NCBI GenBank assembly: GCA_035315185.1
Contig: DATFYE010000104.1
Coordinates: 46,040-110,039 of the forward strand
DNA: 64,000 bases
Source of the DNA: JADGQN01 sp035315185
GTDB lineage: Bacteria > Desulfobacterota > Syntrophorhabdia > Syntrophorhabdales > WCHB1-27
Direction: 5' to 3'
Shown here: piece after piece, positions 33,672-42,117 of the stretch
Position numbering within the stretch: the first letter of the stretch is position 1
Layout: every line of letters begins with the position of its first letter
Position numbers and translations under genes: made by a program
Notes under the pieces: generated by a model
Databases searched by the model: none
Told to the model about the DNA's origin: nothing
Seen by the model: only the letters and a program-made list of their open reading frames with translations

Positions 33672-33740
33672 GACCAAACGGACCAGACAGACGAAATAGA
33701 CGAAATAGACTAGATAGACTAGATAGACCAGATGGACTTA
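33672..33740 (+). repeat. 9-bp tandem array
   Basis: Seven full units in register: GACCAAACG, GACCAGACA, GACGAAATA (twice), GACTAGATA (twice), GACCAGATG, then GACTTA. It fills the gap between the ABC operon and the unknown secreted-protein gene. Same type as 3089 and 46111. Confidence 0.8.
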
Positions 33741-33743
33741 CTG

Positions 33744-34346
33744 TTAGAACGTCTTCATAAACTTGATACGCCAGCCCATATCGTTGACTCGGCCAATATC
33801 GTCTCCCAAACGTTCGTACTGTATGGCACGGCCGAAAAGAATGCTACCGAAATTACCCCATTGATAACCAAGGAGCAGTTCAGTGCTCATGGCGCTCTGT
33901 TGCACGCTCTTAGGCTCCATTTTTTCGTCGCCGTTGCTGCCAACGTTTGCCAAGCCGAGAAACGCATTTTCCTTGCCCCGGTCGGGGACTGCGAAGAGGA
34001 AAGATCGCGCGGGCGCCGTCTGATAGGCTTCGGGTTTTGCCGCAGAGAAGGACTGGGGGTAGAGGGAGAAGGTTTGGATTTTACCGGCCTCTTCCGGACG
34101 CTCACCGCTCGCACTCGACCTCAGAAGGTCAATATATTCCCAGAACCCTCGTGATTTCTCATTCAAAACCTCGGTCAGGCCATCTCTTTTTGTCAGATCC
34201 TGCTTTAAGACGGTTGATAGGTTGTTTCCATCCGTTTCCTGTGCAAACGCGCCTACGGCAGGAGTGAAGATGAACCCCACCATCAAAGACAAAATGATAG
34301 TAAATACTCTTACAGTCCGGGGCTTCCTTGCGAATGAATGAACCAT
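33744..34346 (-). CDS. Secreted protein of unknown function, possible outer-membrane protein
   Basis: 200 residues from ATG 34346; ATG 34361 and a GTG at 34424 (overlapping the stop of the previous gene) are alternatives. A signal peptide is clear (VFTIILSLMVGFIFTPAVGAFA). The mature chain is polar, and its last 45 residues alternate like beta strands (STELLLGYQWGNFGSILFG) and end in Phe, as in outer-membrane proteins. It directly follows the Fe-S protein gene. No family recognised. Confidence 0.55.
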   Translation of the reverse strand: MVHSFARKPRTVRVFTIILSLMVGFIFTPAVGAFAQETDGNNLSTVLKQDLTKRDGLTEVLNEKSRGFWEYIDLLRSSASGERPEEAGKIQTFSLYPQSFSAAKPEAYQTAPARSFLFAVPDRGKENAFLGLANVGSNGDEKMEPKSVQQSAMSTELLLGYQWGNFGSILFGRAIQYERLGDDIGRVNDMGWRIKFMKTF

Positions 34347-34420
34347 TTTTCTAATCCGCATCCTGCCTACTAGTGTAAGGCCTAACACCGAGAAAATCAA
34401 ACTGCGGCCTGACCAGGTAA

Positions 34421-35308
34421 TCACCCTGAAGACGTCGGTTGGCCCTGGGTCTTCGAGGCCGCGAAGTGTGGGGACGGACAGCTAAAAATGCAGGCGCCAC
34501 AGTGTGGAACAAAGGTGAACTGGTTCAGGCCGACATCGTAAGGATGCGGTTTTGTTGATCGTAAGACTTCCTGCCAGTCCTCGTCTGTTGGATCCGGCGG
34601 CATGGGGACTTTGGTCCTGCGGAAGCCCTTTTCAGCGTAAAGCCACTTGCATTTGACACTATGCAGTCTGGCGTATTCAAACGTCCTATCGCCCACAGTA
34701 AGGGATGCTTTTCCCGTCATTGCGGTCGTGGGACAGGCCTTGATGCATGCGTGCCCGCATTTGTCCGGCTGGCAGAGCTTCGGCCCACCATACATGACTG
34801 ATGGGTTGAAAGGCGCATCGGTGATTATGGAGACGAGCCGCTGCCTGGGTCCAAATTGAGGAGTCAGCAGCAAGCCGCTGAACCCGAACTCCCCGAGACC
34901 GGCCGCCACAGCCGCGTGCCGATGCGAGAAGTCGGCTACGTTGCCATACTTGTAGAGCAATCCCGTGGGTGGAAAGGGTAAGCCTTTGAAACCGTTCGAC
35001 TCAAGAAATCTGACTAGACGGCTCGCCGCAGAAGAAAGGTTCCAGTTCGCCATAACGTACCCGTACCACATGTAGGGCCCGAGAGTCTTACCGGGCTTCT
35101 CATAATGCCCGGCAACGTCTATAGCCGCATCGGGTATTTTGATTGCGCAGATGAGCACTGATCGCGCCGTGGGCAGATAATCTCTCGGGCGCCTCCCCTC
35201 CGGTGCTTCTTGGAGAAGCTCCGCTGGCGCAATGCCGAACAGGTCAATCTCCAGTTTCTCAGCCGCAAACTCCCTCACAGCCCGGGTCAAGTCTATCTCC
35301 GAAACCAT
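34421..35308 (-). CDS. QueG-like / reductive-dehalogenase-like Fe-S protein
   Basis: 295 residues. The N-terminal half resembles the cobalamin-binding region of epoxyqueuosine reductase and reductive dehalogenases (SVLICAIKIPD, HRHAAVAAGLGEFGFSGLLL, GPRQRLVSIITDAP). The C-terminal half carries two [4Fe-4S] sites, CQPDKCGHACIKACP and CGACIFSCP. The pattern fits short QueG-like proteins of anaerobes, which are usually not QueG itself. No Tat signal. GGAGG precedes ATG 35308. Substrate unknown. Confidence 0.78.
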   Translation of the reverse strand: MVSEIDLTRAVREFAAEKLEIDLFGIAPAELLQEAPEGRRPRDYLPTARSVLICAIKIPDAAIDVAGHYEKPGKTLGPYMWYGYVMANWNLSSAASRLVRFLESNGFKGLPFPPTGLLYKYGNVADFSHRHAAVAAGLGEFGFSGLLLTPQFGPRQRLVSIITDAPFNPSVMYGGPKLCQPDKCGHACIKACPTTAMTGKASLTVGDRTFEYARLHSVKCKWLYAEKGFRRTKVPMPPDPTDEDWQEVLRSTKPHPYDVGLNQFTFVPHCGACIFSCPSPHFAASKTQGQPTSSG

Positions 35309-35434
35309 GAAAATCTCACCTCCTGAGAAATGACGGTGCCCTTAACTCGACACTTATGGTAGCATCTGATCCGTATCGTTGCAAACTGAAAATTGCACGT
35401 AGTACTATGTTGGAAAGAGTTCGGGAGTTCATTG

Positions 35435-35526
35435 GGTATTGTCAAGACTCTACGGAGCACCACGGGGCACCCACGAAGTGGGTCGGGAAGGAAACGGTTG
35501 AACCCAGCGCGGATTTTGACAATACC
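35435..35526. repeat. 92-bp inverted-repeat element with inner hairpin
   Basis: GGTATTGTCAA at 35435 and its exact complement TTGACAATACC at 35516-35526 bound the element. Inside, ACCCAC GAA GTGGGT forms a 6-bp stem, like the family C hairpins. It ends 24 bases before the flavin-reductase start codon. Confidence 0.7.
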
Positions 35527-35549
35527 GCTCATTGCAAGAGGAGGATGCC

Positions 35550-36152
35550 ATGAAAATTGTTCCTGGAGAACTGGGGAAGATAGGGGCGCACGAGCTGATG
35601 ATGAGTGCGATTGTTCCGCGCCCCATCGCCTTTGTGTCGACTGTGGGTGAAAACGGTATATTCAATCTCGCCCCGTATAGCAGCTTCTCCTCTGCAGGCG
35701 TTAAGCCTGCGTTTGTCAGCTTTCACGTTGGGCTGAAGCGAGATGGCCGAAAAAAAGATACGCTACTGAACATCCAGTTTTCGAAGGACTTCGTGATCAA
35801 TGTGGTCACAGAAAACCTTGCGGAGCAGATGAACCGGACTGCCGCAGAATATTCGCCCGACGTGGATGAATTTAAAGAGGCGGGCCTGACTGCCATACCG
35901 AGTGACCTGGTGAAGGCTCCGAGGGTGGCGGAATCGCCCGTCAGCATGGAGTGCAGATTATTTCAGATTCTTGAACTCCCACCATCGCCGGATGCCGGCC
36001 ATCTGATCATCGGTCAGGTCGTGCTTGTGCATGCATCGGACGATCTTTGGACAGGTAAAGATATCGACATTACTAGGCTGAGAAGCATAGGACGCCTCGG
36101 CGGGCAGCTCTATTGTAGGGTGAACGACATATTCGAGATGAGGCGACCATAG
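35550..36152 (+). CDS. Flavin reductase family protein (FMN-binding split barrel)
   Basis: 200 residues. MSAIVPRPIAFVSTVGENGI, NLAPYSSFSSAGVKPAFVSF, KDTLLNIQFSKDFVINVV and the GHLIIGQVVLVH stretch are typical of the FMN-binding split-barrel (flavin reductase / DIM6-NTAB) fold. GGAGG before ATG 35550 fixes the start. A single gene; the partner enzyme is unknown. Confidence 0.9.
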   Translation: MKIVPGELGKIGAHELMMSAIVPRPIAFVSTVGENGIFNLAPYSSFSSAGVKPAFVSFHVGLKRDGRKKDTLLNIQFSKDFVINVVTENLAEQMNRTAAEYSPDVDEFKEAGLTAIPSDLVKAPRVAESPVSMECRLFQILELPPSPDAGHLIIGQVVLVHASDDLWTGKDIDITRLRSIGRLGGQLYCRVNDIFEMRRP

Positions 36153-36204
36153 ACGTGCCCGTTATCCAGTGACGAAGAAAGCGATTCCGCTATCAATTAT
36201 GACA

Positions 36205-36355
36205 ATTTGGATTCAAGTTGGAGACCGAGGCGGCAGCGAGGAGCCCACCCGCACGCGGGTACCCGGGCGTACTCAGAAGTACGTCGAGGAGGGCGACACA
36301 GCACACCCGCAAGCGGGTACCCGGAAGGTATACACTTGAAAGCGAATTGTCATTA
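36205..36355 (-). repeat. Family A repeat carrying two nested family C hairpins
   Basis: The flanks match family A (GGAGACCGAGGCGGCAGCGA on one side, AAGGTATACACTTGAAAGCG on the other). Between them ACCCGCACGCGGGTACCCGG (36248) and ACCCGCAAGCGGGTACCCGG (36305) replace short segments of the intact element, adding about 14 bp each. The outer end merges with the TAA stop of the HD-domain gene (36353-36355). Confidence 0.85.
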
Positions 36356-36913
36356 CATGCCGAGGCGATCGCTCTCTGCCTTCATCGCCTCAAGGCAGAT
36401 AGAGACGAACTCTCTTAACGGTATGCCTATCCTCTCACATTCCAGGATGTTCTCGTACTCAGGCATGGCCTTGAAGCTTTGAGACTGAAGTCTTTCCATT
36501 ACTGCATCCACTGTTACACCCTTGAGCGCCTTGTCGGGGAGCGCTCTGCCCACAGAGATGATGACGAACGTGAGCCGGTCGCTCGCAGCAAGGGCATGCT
36601 GGAATTCACTGATCCGTCCCCTGCCATGCCAGGATTCATTGTGCATGGTGACAGCGTCGATTATTTCGTCATCGACTCCCAGACCTGTAAGGATGGCGCC
36701 TGCCTTGCTTCCATGGCGCGTGAAGTCGCGGTCAACCAGCTCTATGTCGATGTCATGGAGCAAACCCGCCAGCCCCCATCGTTCCTCGTCTCTCCCAAGC
36801 CTCCGCGCCAGAGCCCGCATAACTGATTCTGCAGCGAGGATGTGCCTTATCAATCTCCGGTCGCTGATGTATTGCTCAATGATCGCGAGCGCTTCTTCTC
36901 TTGATACAGCCAT
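36353..36913 (-). CDS. HD-domain (HDIG-type) phosphohydrolase-like protein
   Basis: 186 residues. AESVMRALARRLGRDEERW, then GLLHDIDIEL gives the HD pair; AVTMHNESWHG provides a further His. HD proteins hydrolyse nucleotides or phosphomonoesters using one or two metals; this small type is often annotated only by domain. AGGAGG before ATG 36913 fixes the start, ten bases after the stop of the nitroreductase gene, so both are likely in one transcript. The stop codon coincides with a family A repeat. Confidence 0.85.
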   Translation of the reverse strand: MAVSREEALAIIEQYISDRRLIRHILAAESVMRALARRLGRDEERWGLAGLLHDIDIELVDRDFTRHGSKAGAILTGLGVDDEIIDAVTMHNESWHGRGRISEFQHALAASDRLTFVIISVGRALPDKALKGVTVDAVMERLQSQSFKAMPEYENILECERIGIPLREFVSICLEAMKAESDRLGM

Positions 36914-36923
36914 GATCCTCCTT

Positions 36924-37793
36924 CTAAAGCCACCTGATCTGAGCAGGTCTTCGGTCAATCCATCGCGAAAACTGTATCGCCGGATATCCGAGGGCCAGCC
37001 CGCCATACACCTTCTGTTTCCTTGGCAGGTCAAGGAGGCGCGGTACGGCTCTGTCATGACTGCAGGCCGTCACAACATAGCCCGTGTAAAAACTTCCGAG
37101 GCCCAGAGAAGAGGCGAGCATCATCGCGTTGTGAAGAGCAAGGGTAGCATTCACATCAGCAGAACGCATTGTTTCATCTGCGTGAAACAGCACCAGGAGT
37201 GGAGCTCCGAAGAGAACGAGATCAATGTTCTGACTCATCTTCTCTGCCATGAGATCAAGCTGCTCGATCCATCGCAGGACCTGTTTAACGTCTCTCTCTC
37301 CGCGTAAAGTATAAAGCTTCCTCCAGAGAGGATTTTTGAGTCTGTTTGCCACTTTGCCAAGCCATTGCGCAGTGCTGGAAGCTATTGCGTGAAGCAGGGT
37401 CTTATCCTGGACCACCGTGAACCGTGTGCTCTGGGTGTTCTTCAGACTGGGTGCAAAACGGGCACCGTCGATCACCTTCTCAATGATCTCCTTTTCCACG
37501 GGTCGTTCTTGAAAGGTCCGTATTGAACGCCGTGCCACAATCATCTCTTGCACCTGCTCATACGACGGCATGAGATCGGGTCGCACAGGATGCACCATCT
37601 CTGGAGGACAGTCGATCTGGCGGATCGCTCCCGACGGACACACGAGTACGCAGTGACCGCAGGAATTACAGGACGCCGCATGGGCGACTACAGGAATTGA
37701 TCCTTCCGCGTCCTGCGAGAATACCTTTTGACAGATACGCACGCAAAGACCGTCTTTCTTACAACGTTCCGGGTCGATGGTCACCAGCGACAT
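36924..37793 (-). CDS. Ferredoxin-nitroreductase fusion
   Basis: 289 residues. An N-terminal two-cluster ferredoxin (CKKDGLCVRICQ and CNSCGHCVLVCP) is joined to a nitroreductase domain from about 80 (RRSIRTFQERPVEKEIIEKV; ASSLGLGSFYTGYV). The fusion allows direct electron feed from the clusters to FMN. Such proteins are frequent in anaerobes; substrates are rarely known. One cluster site has CKKDGLC in place of CxxC-xx-C and may be modified. GGAGG before the ATG. Confidence 0.9.
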   Translation of the reverse strand: MSLVTIDPERCKKDGLCVRICQKVFSQDAEGSIPVVAHAASCNSCGHCVLVCPSGAIRQIDCPPEMVHPVRPDLMPSYEQVQEMIVARRSIRTFQERPVEKEIIEKVIDGARFAPSLKNTQSTRFTVVQDKTLLHAIASSTAQWLGKVANRLKNPLWRKLYTLRGERDVKQVLRWIEQLDLMAEKMSQNIDLVLFGAPLLVLFHADETMRSADVNATLALHNAMMLASSLGLGSFYTGYVVTACSHDRAVPRLLDLPRKQKVYGGLALGYPAIQFSRWIDRRPAQIRWL

Positions 37794-37883
37794 GTTGCCT
37801 CCTTACCGCTAAGGCTGGATGTGATTCCGAGTTGCCGTCCCGCAACTATGAAAACTGCATCGAGGTTTCCTCTGATCCCCTGT

Positions 37884-38165
37884 CTATAGAGTGATCAGCA
37901 CAAGCTCATGCTGGTTGAGCTCTGCATATATCGCGTTGAGCTGCTCCCGACTGTTGGCCGTGAAGGTAGCCGTTATGGACATGTACTTATCTCCCGAACT
38001 GACCCGGGTGGAGTACGTCACTTCATCTCCTCCAGCCAGGTGCTTCTCGATGATCGCGCTTACCATTGCATGAAACGCATGCACGTTGCGGCCCAGGACC
38101 TTGAGCGGGTACGAGCAGGGAAATTGAAGAAGGCTACGTTGTTCTTTCACGGAAAACTCCATCAT
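37884..38165 (-). CDS. DUF493 (YbeD-like) protein
   Basis: 93 residues from ATG 38165; a GTG nine codons upstream is also open. LQFPCSYPLKVLGRN, then FHAMVSAIIEKHL, YSTRVSSGDKYMSITATFTA and LNAIYAELN match the YbeD ACT-like fold of family DUF493, a small cytoplasmic regulator of unknown role. Confidence 0.82.
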   Translation of the reverse strand: MMEFSVKEQRSLLQFPCSYPLKVLGRNVHAFHAMVSAIIEKHLAGGDEVTYSTRVSSGDKYMSITATFTANSREQLNAIYAELNQHELVLITL

Positions 38166-38288
38166 AAGATTTTGTGTGCTGTTGGGTAACACTACGAACC
38201 GGCTATTTTACCGCATTCTTTGTCCGGTTTCCAGAACGCCAAATTAAGCCATGAAAGACTATGGACTTTGGTCCCGTAGAGTGGCTGC

Positions 38289-38430
38289 ATGGTGGCTTGC
38301 ATTCAAAAATAGAGCGAGGCGCTCCAGCCGTGGCGAACGGAGGCATACTGTAGTATGTCGGAGCGAGACAGGGCGCAACACCCGCTCGCGCGGGTACCCG
38401 GAAGCTATATGAATGAAGGCAAGCCACCAT
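38289..38430. repeat. Family B palindromic element with 12-bp perfect terminal inverted repeats
   Basis: ATGGTGGCTTGC (38289) and GCAAGCCACCAT (38419) are exact complements. The centre has GGAGGCATACTGTAGTATG, and a family C hairpin (ACCCGCTCGCGCGGGTACCC) sits at about 38381. The last base of the element is the A of the TGA stop codon of the methyltransferase gene. Confidence 0.85.
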
Positions 38431-39170
38431 CAGGGCTTCTGCCAGCGGACCGCCACAAATGCGCCTGTCTGCAGCCCCTTCTCTCGGCCCTGCCGTTCCG
38501 CGTGGATTGCAGCCTCCGGAGTGGAATCTTTTTGAAAGTGCACGGCTGTCTTGACGATTCCCGGGAACGGGGCTAGCGAGAGCATTTCGCGGGGTGACCT
38601 GAAGATGGCCTTTGAAAAGATTGTTTCCTTCTCGTGCGCCTCTCTTATCCTGCGCTCTGCCCACGGACTCTCTCTGTTGAGTGTTGCCAGAACGACGAGC
38701 CCTCCACGCCTCGTGACGCGAAAAAGTTCCGCAACCGCGCCCCGGGCATCATTGATGAACTCCAGGGCCGTTATCGATACTGTCTTATGGAACCTGCCAT
38801 TCTTAAAAGGGAGACAAAGGAGATCGCCCGCTACCGGACTGAAGCCCAACGCCTGAGATTTTGAAGCTGCCTTGGCCAGCATGGGGAGAGAAAGATCGAG
38901 GCCGACAACATCGGCCCCTGAACTAACGATATCCAGCGTGAACACACCTGTGCCACAGCCGGCGTCCAGTATGGTTTCCCCGACCACGGGAGCGAGGAAT
39001 TCCATAATGAGATCTCGCTCGCACGTTTTTATTAGTGAGCCGAGAGGCGTCTGGAACCAGAGATCATACCGATCGGGCCAATCATCAAAGAGCTTATTTT
39101 TCCGTGCTATAGTCTTCGACCTTTCAGCGCCTGGTGTTCTATTTGACGATCCGGCCGAGCCCAAGTTCAT
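38430..39170 (-). CDS. Class I SAM-dependent methyltransferase
   Basis: 246 residues if ATG 39170 is used; the first 10 codons overlap the AOR gene, and no canonical start exists between that stop and the conserved region. LFDDWPDRYDLWFQTPLG opens the domain, motif I is ILDAGCGTGVFTLDIV, then GLDLSLPMLAKA and LPFKNGRFHKTVSITALEFI. The look is of the UbiE/Methyltransf_11 type. Following AOR in one transcript suggests a role in the same pathway (inference). The stop codon overlaps a family B repeat. Confidence 0.82.
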   Translation of the reverse strand: MNLGSAGSSNRTPGAERSKTIARKNKLFDDWPDRYDLWFQTPLGSLIKTCERDLIMEFLAPVVGETILDAGCGTGVFTLDIVSSGADVVGLDLSLPMLAKAASKSQALGFSPVAGDLLCLPFKNGRFHKTVSITALEFINDARGAVAELFRVTRRGGLVVLATLNRESPWAERRIREAHEKETIFSKAIFRSPREMLSLAPFPGIVKTAVHFQKDSTPEAAIHAERQGREKGLQTGAFVAVRWQKP

Positions 39171-40977
39171 CGAGCTTCTTCGCTGTAGGGACACCCTTCT
39201 CGGTCCAGCCCCGGAGTTCGTAGTAGCGGTCGAGAAACTTTTCCATCTCCCTTACCATCTCCCCCTCTCCGGGTGCACCATAGGTGTGTAGAGGCTCTTT
39301 CAACAGCCTGTCCGGCAGCGTATCGTCTTTCCTGCTGAACCCTTCACGCACATTAAAGGCTCTCTCCAGGTTGACGATTCTGTCTCCAACTTTAACTAGA
39401 CAGTTGGGATCAGTAAATTGCTCAATGCCCGTAGCTGCTGCGAGAAGCTTGCCATACACCAGCGGGAACCATCCCCAGGCCCTGGCAAAGCTGCAGACGA
39501 TACCCACTTCGCCCATAGCGGTCGTATTCTGATTGGCAATAACGATATCGGCATTTTCAACTTCGGCAAACCGGTTGACAGGTCTTGGGATAGTGGCCCC
39601 AAAGACTTCCTGGTGGGCGTACCCGTAGCAATGGCTGCCACCGATATTGGATGTGGCGTAGTTGAAGCCCTGTGACTTCGCACCCCGTGGCTCATAAGCG
39701 GGCAATTCCATACCCTTGGCATGCATTGCGTAGACTTCCGCGCCGCGCCCGATCTTACCCGCTGCTCTAACCGTGCCCTCGGCAAGCACGTCGCCGAAGC
39801 CCTCTCGCGCCGCGATCTTTTCTATCAGCTTGACCATGGTTTGATGGTTGCCATAGACAAGCTCCAAACCGTCCGTATCCTTCCGGTCGATGATGCCGCG
39901 CTCGTAGAGCTCATAGGCAAAACCTATACTGCTGCCAGCGCTGATGGTGTCGAGTCCGAGATCGTCGCACCGCCCGTCAGCCCGTATGCTTGCTTCGATG
40001 GATGTGCTGTCGATCGCTGCGGTGAAAGCCCAGATGGACTCATACTCAGGACCCTCACTCCAGGCGCCTGCATACTCGCCTGCTGTTACCGTGTGCGCTT
40101 TGCCGCATCGCGCAGAGCAGTTGTAGCAGCCAAAATCGCCGGTTCTGAGTTTCCGGTACTCCTCGCCGTATATCTTCTCCCCGTTCTTTTGCTGGCCATA
40201 GCGGAAATTTCGCGTGGGGTATATCCCCAGTGTGTTGGTGACATTCTGGGTTTCAGTCGTGCCCCATTCCCTGTGCTGTGCGAACTTCTCGCTTGCACGA
40301 AAGAGCCGGTTCTGTTCCTTGGCCAGTTCCTTGAAAAGATCTGGATTGTGAAGCCTGGCAGTTCTGTCTGCAGTGATCGCCACGGCCTTCAGGTTTTTTG
40401 ACCCCATCACCGTACCCACACCGCCGCGGCTTGCTGTTCTCCTGCCGCTCACGATTGCCGCGTATCTCACCAGGCGCTCACCCGCAGGCCCGATGCAGGC
40501 CACGCGTGTTTTCTCGCCGTGGCGCTGACGCAAGAGGTCCTGGGCCTTACGTGTATCCGTTCCCCAAAGTTCGTCTGCCTTGTGAATGGTGCACCCGTCG
40601 CTTGTAACATGCAGGTAGACCGGTTTTTCTGCCTTGCCCTCCACCAGCAACGCTTCATAGCCAGCAAAGCGAAGCCACGCACCAAAATCGGCACCGGCAA
40701 CCGATCGTGCATAAGCGCCGGTAAGCGGACTCTTCGTGACCACCATCCATCGGGAAACGGATTGCGCCTGCGTGCCCGCCAGAGGGCCGGCGACGAAGAT
40801 GAGTCTGTTTTCTTCGCCGAACGGGTCAACGTTGGGAGGCTGTTCTCTGTAAAGATAAGAGATGCCGAACCCTCTTCCTCCGACTAAGAGCTCGCAGGTC
40901 TCTGCAGGGATGGTTTCGACTTCCGCAGTTCCACGGCTTAGGTTAACGCGCAACAGATGACTGGTGTACGATGACAT
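39139..40977 (-). CDS. Aldehyde:ferredoxin oxidoreductase family protein (tungsten)
   Basis: 612 residues. VGGRGFGISYLYREQPPNVD, then NRLIFVAGPLAGT, RWMVVTKSPLTGAYARS, SGRRTASRGGVGTVMGSKNLKA belong to the AOR N-terminal domain. The [4Fe-4S] site is CYNCSARCGK with a later Cys near 500. Oxidises aldehydes to acids with ferredoxin, or runs in reverse. Tungsten-pterin enzyme, cytoplasmic. GGAGG before ATG 40977 fixes the start. Coupled to the methyltransferase gene by overlap. Confidence 0.93.
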   Translation of the reverse strand: MSSYTSHLLRVNLSRGTAEVETIPAETCELLVGGRGFGISYLYREQPPNVDPFGEENRLIFVAGPLAGTQAQSVSRWMVVTKSPLTGAYARSVAGADFGAWLRFAGYEALLVEGKAEKPVYLHVTSDGCTIHKADELWGTDTRKAQDLLRQRHGEKTRVACIGPAGERLVRYAAIVSGRRTASRGGVGTVMGSKNLKAVAITADRTARLHNPDLFKELAKEQNRLFRASEKFAQHREWGTTETQNVTNTLGIYPTRNFRYGQQKNGEKIYGEEYRKLRTGDFGCYNCSARCGKAHTVTAGEYAGAWSEGPEYESIWAFTAAIDSTSIEASIRADGRCDDLGLDTISAGSSIGFAYELYERGIIDRKDTDGLELVYGNHQTMVKLIEKIAAREGFGDVLAEGTVRAAGKIGRGAEVYAMHAKGMELPAYEPRGAKSQGFNYATSNIGGSHCYGYAHQEVFGATIPRPVNRFAEVENADIVIANQNTTAMGEVGIVCSFARAWGWFPLVYGKLLAAATGIEQFTDPNCLVKVGDRIVNLERAFNVREGFSRKDDTLPDRLLKEPLHTYGAPGEGEMVREMEKFLDRYYELRGWTEKGVPTAKKLDELGLGRIVK

Positions 40978-41124
40978 TCTGCTCCTCCGGTCGGTGACAT
41001 AGGATAAGTTTCTGACATCCTTATTTATAATATCACGAATCAGTGGAAAGCACAGCACCGTCCCGCGGGCCTGTTCTGACCTCTCTCAGTCGGACGCTCA
41101 GGGTTCGAGAGGCATTCTTGGTTG

Positions 41125-41167
41125 GGCCGGTTGATCGGGAAGGGCGGTCTGCCGTTTGCAACCGGCC
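41125..41167. repeat. 9-bp inverted repeat between the superoxide reductase and AOR genes
   Basis: GGCCGGTTG and CAACCGGCC face each other across 25 bases. It follows the superoxide reductase stop and precedes AOR on the same strand: possible terminator stem or operator. Confidence 0.5.
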
Positions 41168-41191
41168 GAAGCTGCCACCTACCAGGGCTTA

Positions 41192-41671
41192 TTACGTTGC
41201 TGTGATATCGAGACTCCCTTCCCAGTAACCGTGCAGGTTGCAGCGCTCGTGTGCGACAAGTGTAACCTTGCCCGAAGGAGCAGATTCTTTCGGCAATGTT
41301 ACGGTAAACGTTGCCTTTGGGCTCAAGTATCCTCTCGGTTCAAAATCGACTCTCCCGGCAGGTTCATTACCGATCTCGAGCGCAATAAACTCGATCCAGT
41401 GAGCCGGTAACATAGGATGAAGAACCTCTCCCACACTTACTTCGACAGTAAACGGTTCGCCGAGCTTGACGGTTCGAGGCGCGGTTATGACGGGAGCGTG
41501 AGACTTCTCCAGCGGGGTCTTGCTCGAAGGATTCTTTACCCTGTTGATGTTTTCAAACAGGCTTTGATCAACCGCCACCGGGAAATGCTTTTCAGCGGCG
41601 AACACTTCTCCTGCAATGCCCGCTGCCACGGCCCCAAATATTGCGCTCTTCAAAAACGTTCTCCTATCCAT
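41192..41671 (-). CDS. Tat-exported superoxide reductase (desulfoferrodoxin/neelaredoxin family)
   Basis: 159 residues. The N-terminus MDRRTFLKSAIFGAVAAG is a twin-arginine signal. The mono-iron ligands are complete: E55/H58 (LEKSHAPVI), H85 and H91 (HPMLPAHWIEFI), C144 and H147 (CNLHGYW). There is no N-terminal rubredoxin-like iron site. Reduces superoxide to peroxide, here most likely in the periplasm. GGGAGGA before the ATG. Upstream of AOR on the same strand but 214 bases apart. Confidence 0.9.
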   Translation of the reverse strand: MDRRTFLKSAIFGAVAAGIAGEVFAAEKHFPVAVDQSLFENINRVKNPSSKTPLEKSHAPVITAPRTVKLGEPFTVEVSVGEVLHPMLPAHWIEFIALEIGNEPAGRVDFEPRGYLSPKATFTVTLPKESAPSGKVTLVAHERCNLHGYWEGSLDITAT

Positions 41672-41873
41672 AGCTCCTCCCTTTTCTTGAAAGATTTGTA
41701 AAGTAAAACATCACACCGTGTAGCAAACTTCTTCCACGTCTTGCTATGACATACAATATAATTCTTCTTTTTTGGTTTGGCTCGCCATGATGTCAAAGTA
41801 GCAGAATAGCCCCACAGTTGTCTGCGAAAGGTATTAGAGGGAAGCACAGTCCGTAGTAGCTGGACGAGTTATA

Positions 41874-41975
41874 CCAAGTTGCATTCAAAAATAGAGCAAG
41901 GCGACCAGGAGGATAGCGACGGAGGCGTACCAGCTACCAGGGTGCCAATTGTTGTAGCCGGATACCCGCGCGCGT
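41874..41975. repeat. Family B-like repeat, partial copy
   Basis: TTGCATTCAAAAATAGAGCA matches the left part of the 38289 copy, followed by a GGAGGCGTACCAGCTACC centre and a GGATACCCGCGCGCG stretch related to family C. Directly adjoins a family A copy. Confidence 0.65.
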
Positions 41976-41987
41976 CTGCCCTTGCCG

Positions 41988-42117
41988 TTACGGCGATTTG
42001 TATTCAAGATGGAGACCGAGGCGGCAGCGAGGAGATGACGCAGGCGTACTCAGAAGTACGCCGAGGAAAACGACGTAGCGACAACGAAGGTATACACTTG
42101 AAGACAAGTCGCCGTTA
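41988..42117 (-). repeat. Family A repeat at the 3' end of a cyclase gene
   Basis: TTACGGCGATTTGTATTCAAG on one side, and CTTGAAGACAAGTCGCCGTTA on the other, around GGCGTACTCAGAAGTACGCC. The terminal TTA is the complement of the TAA stop of the cyclase. The outer bases differ from the 6074 copy; the inner 100 bp are alike. Confidence 0.85.

Noticed and set aside
33672..33740. CRISPR array
   Set aside because: Units are 9 bp without spacers, and no cas genes are present.
38203..38664. Minus-strand frame of 153 codons
   Set aside because: It runs through a family B repeat and out of frame with the methyltransferase; protein looks non-natural.
39721..40401. 226-codon plus-strand frame inside AOR
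   Set aside because: Antisense shadow; AOR is unambiguous on the other strand.
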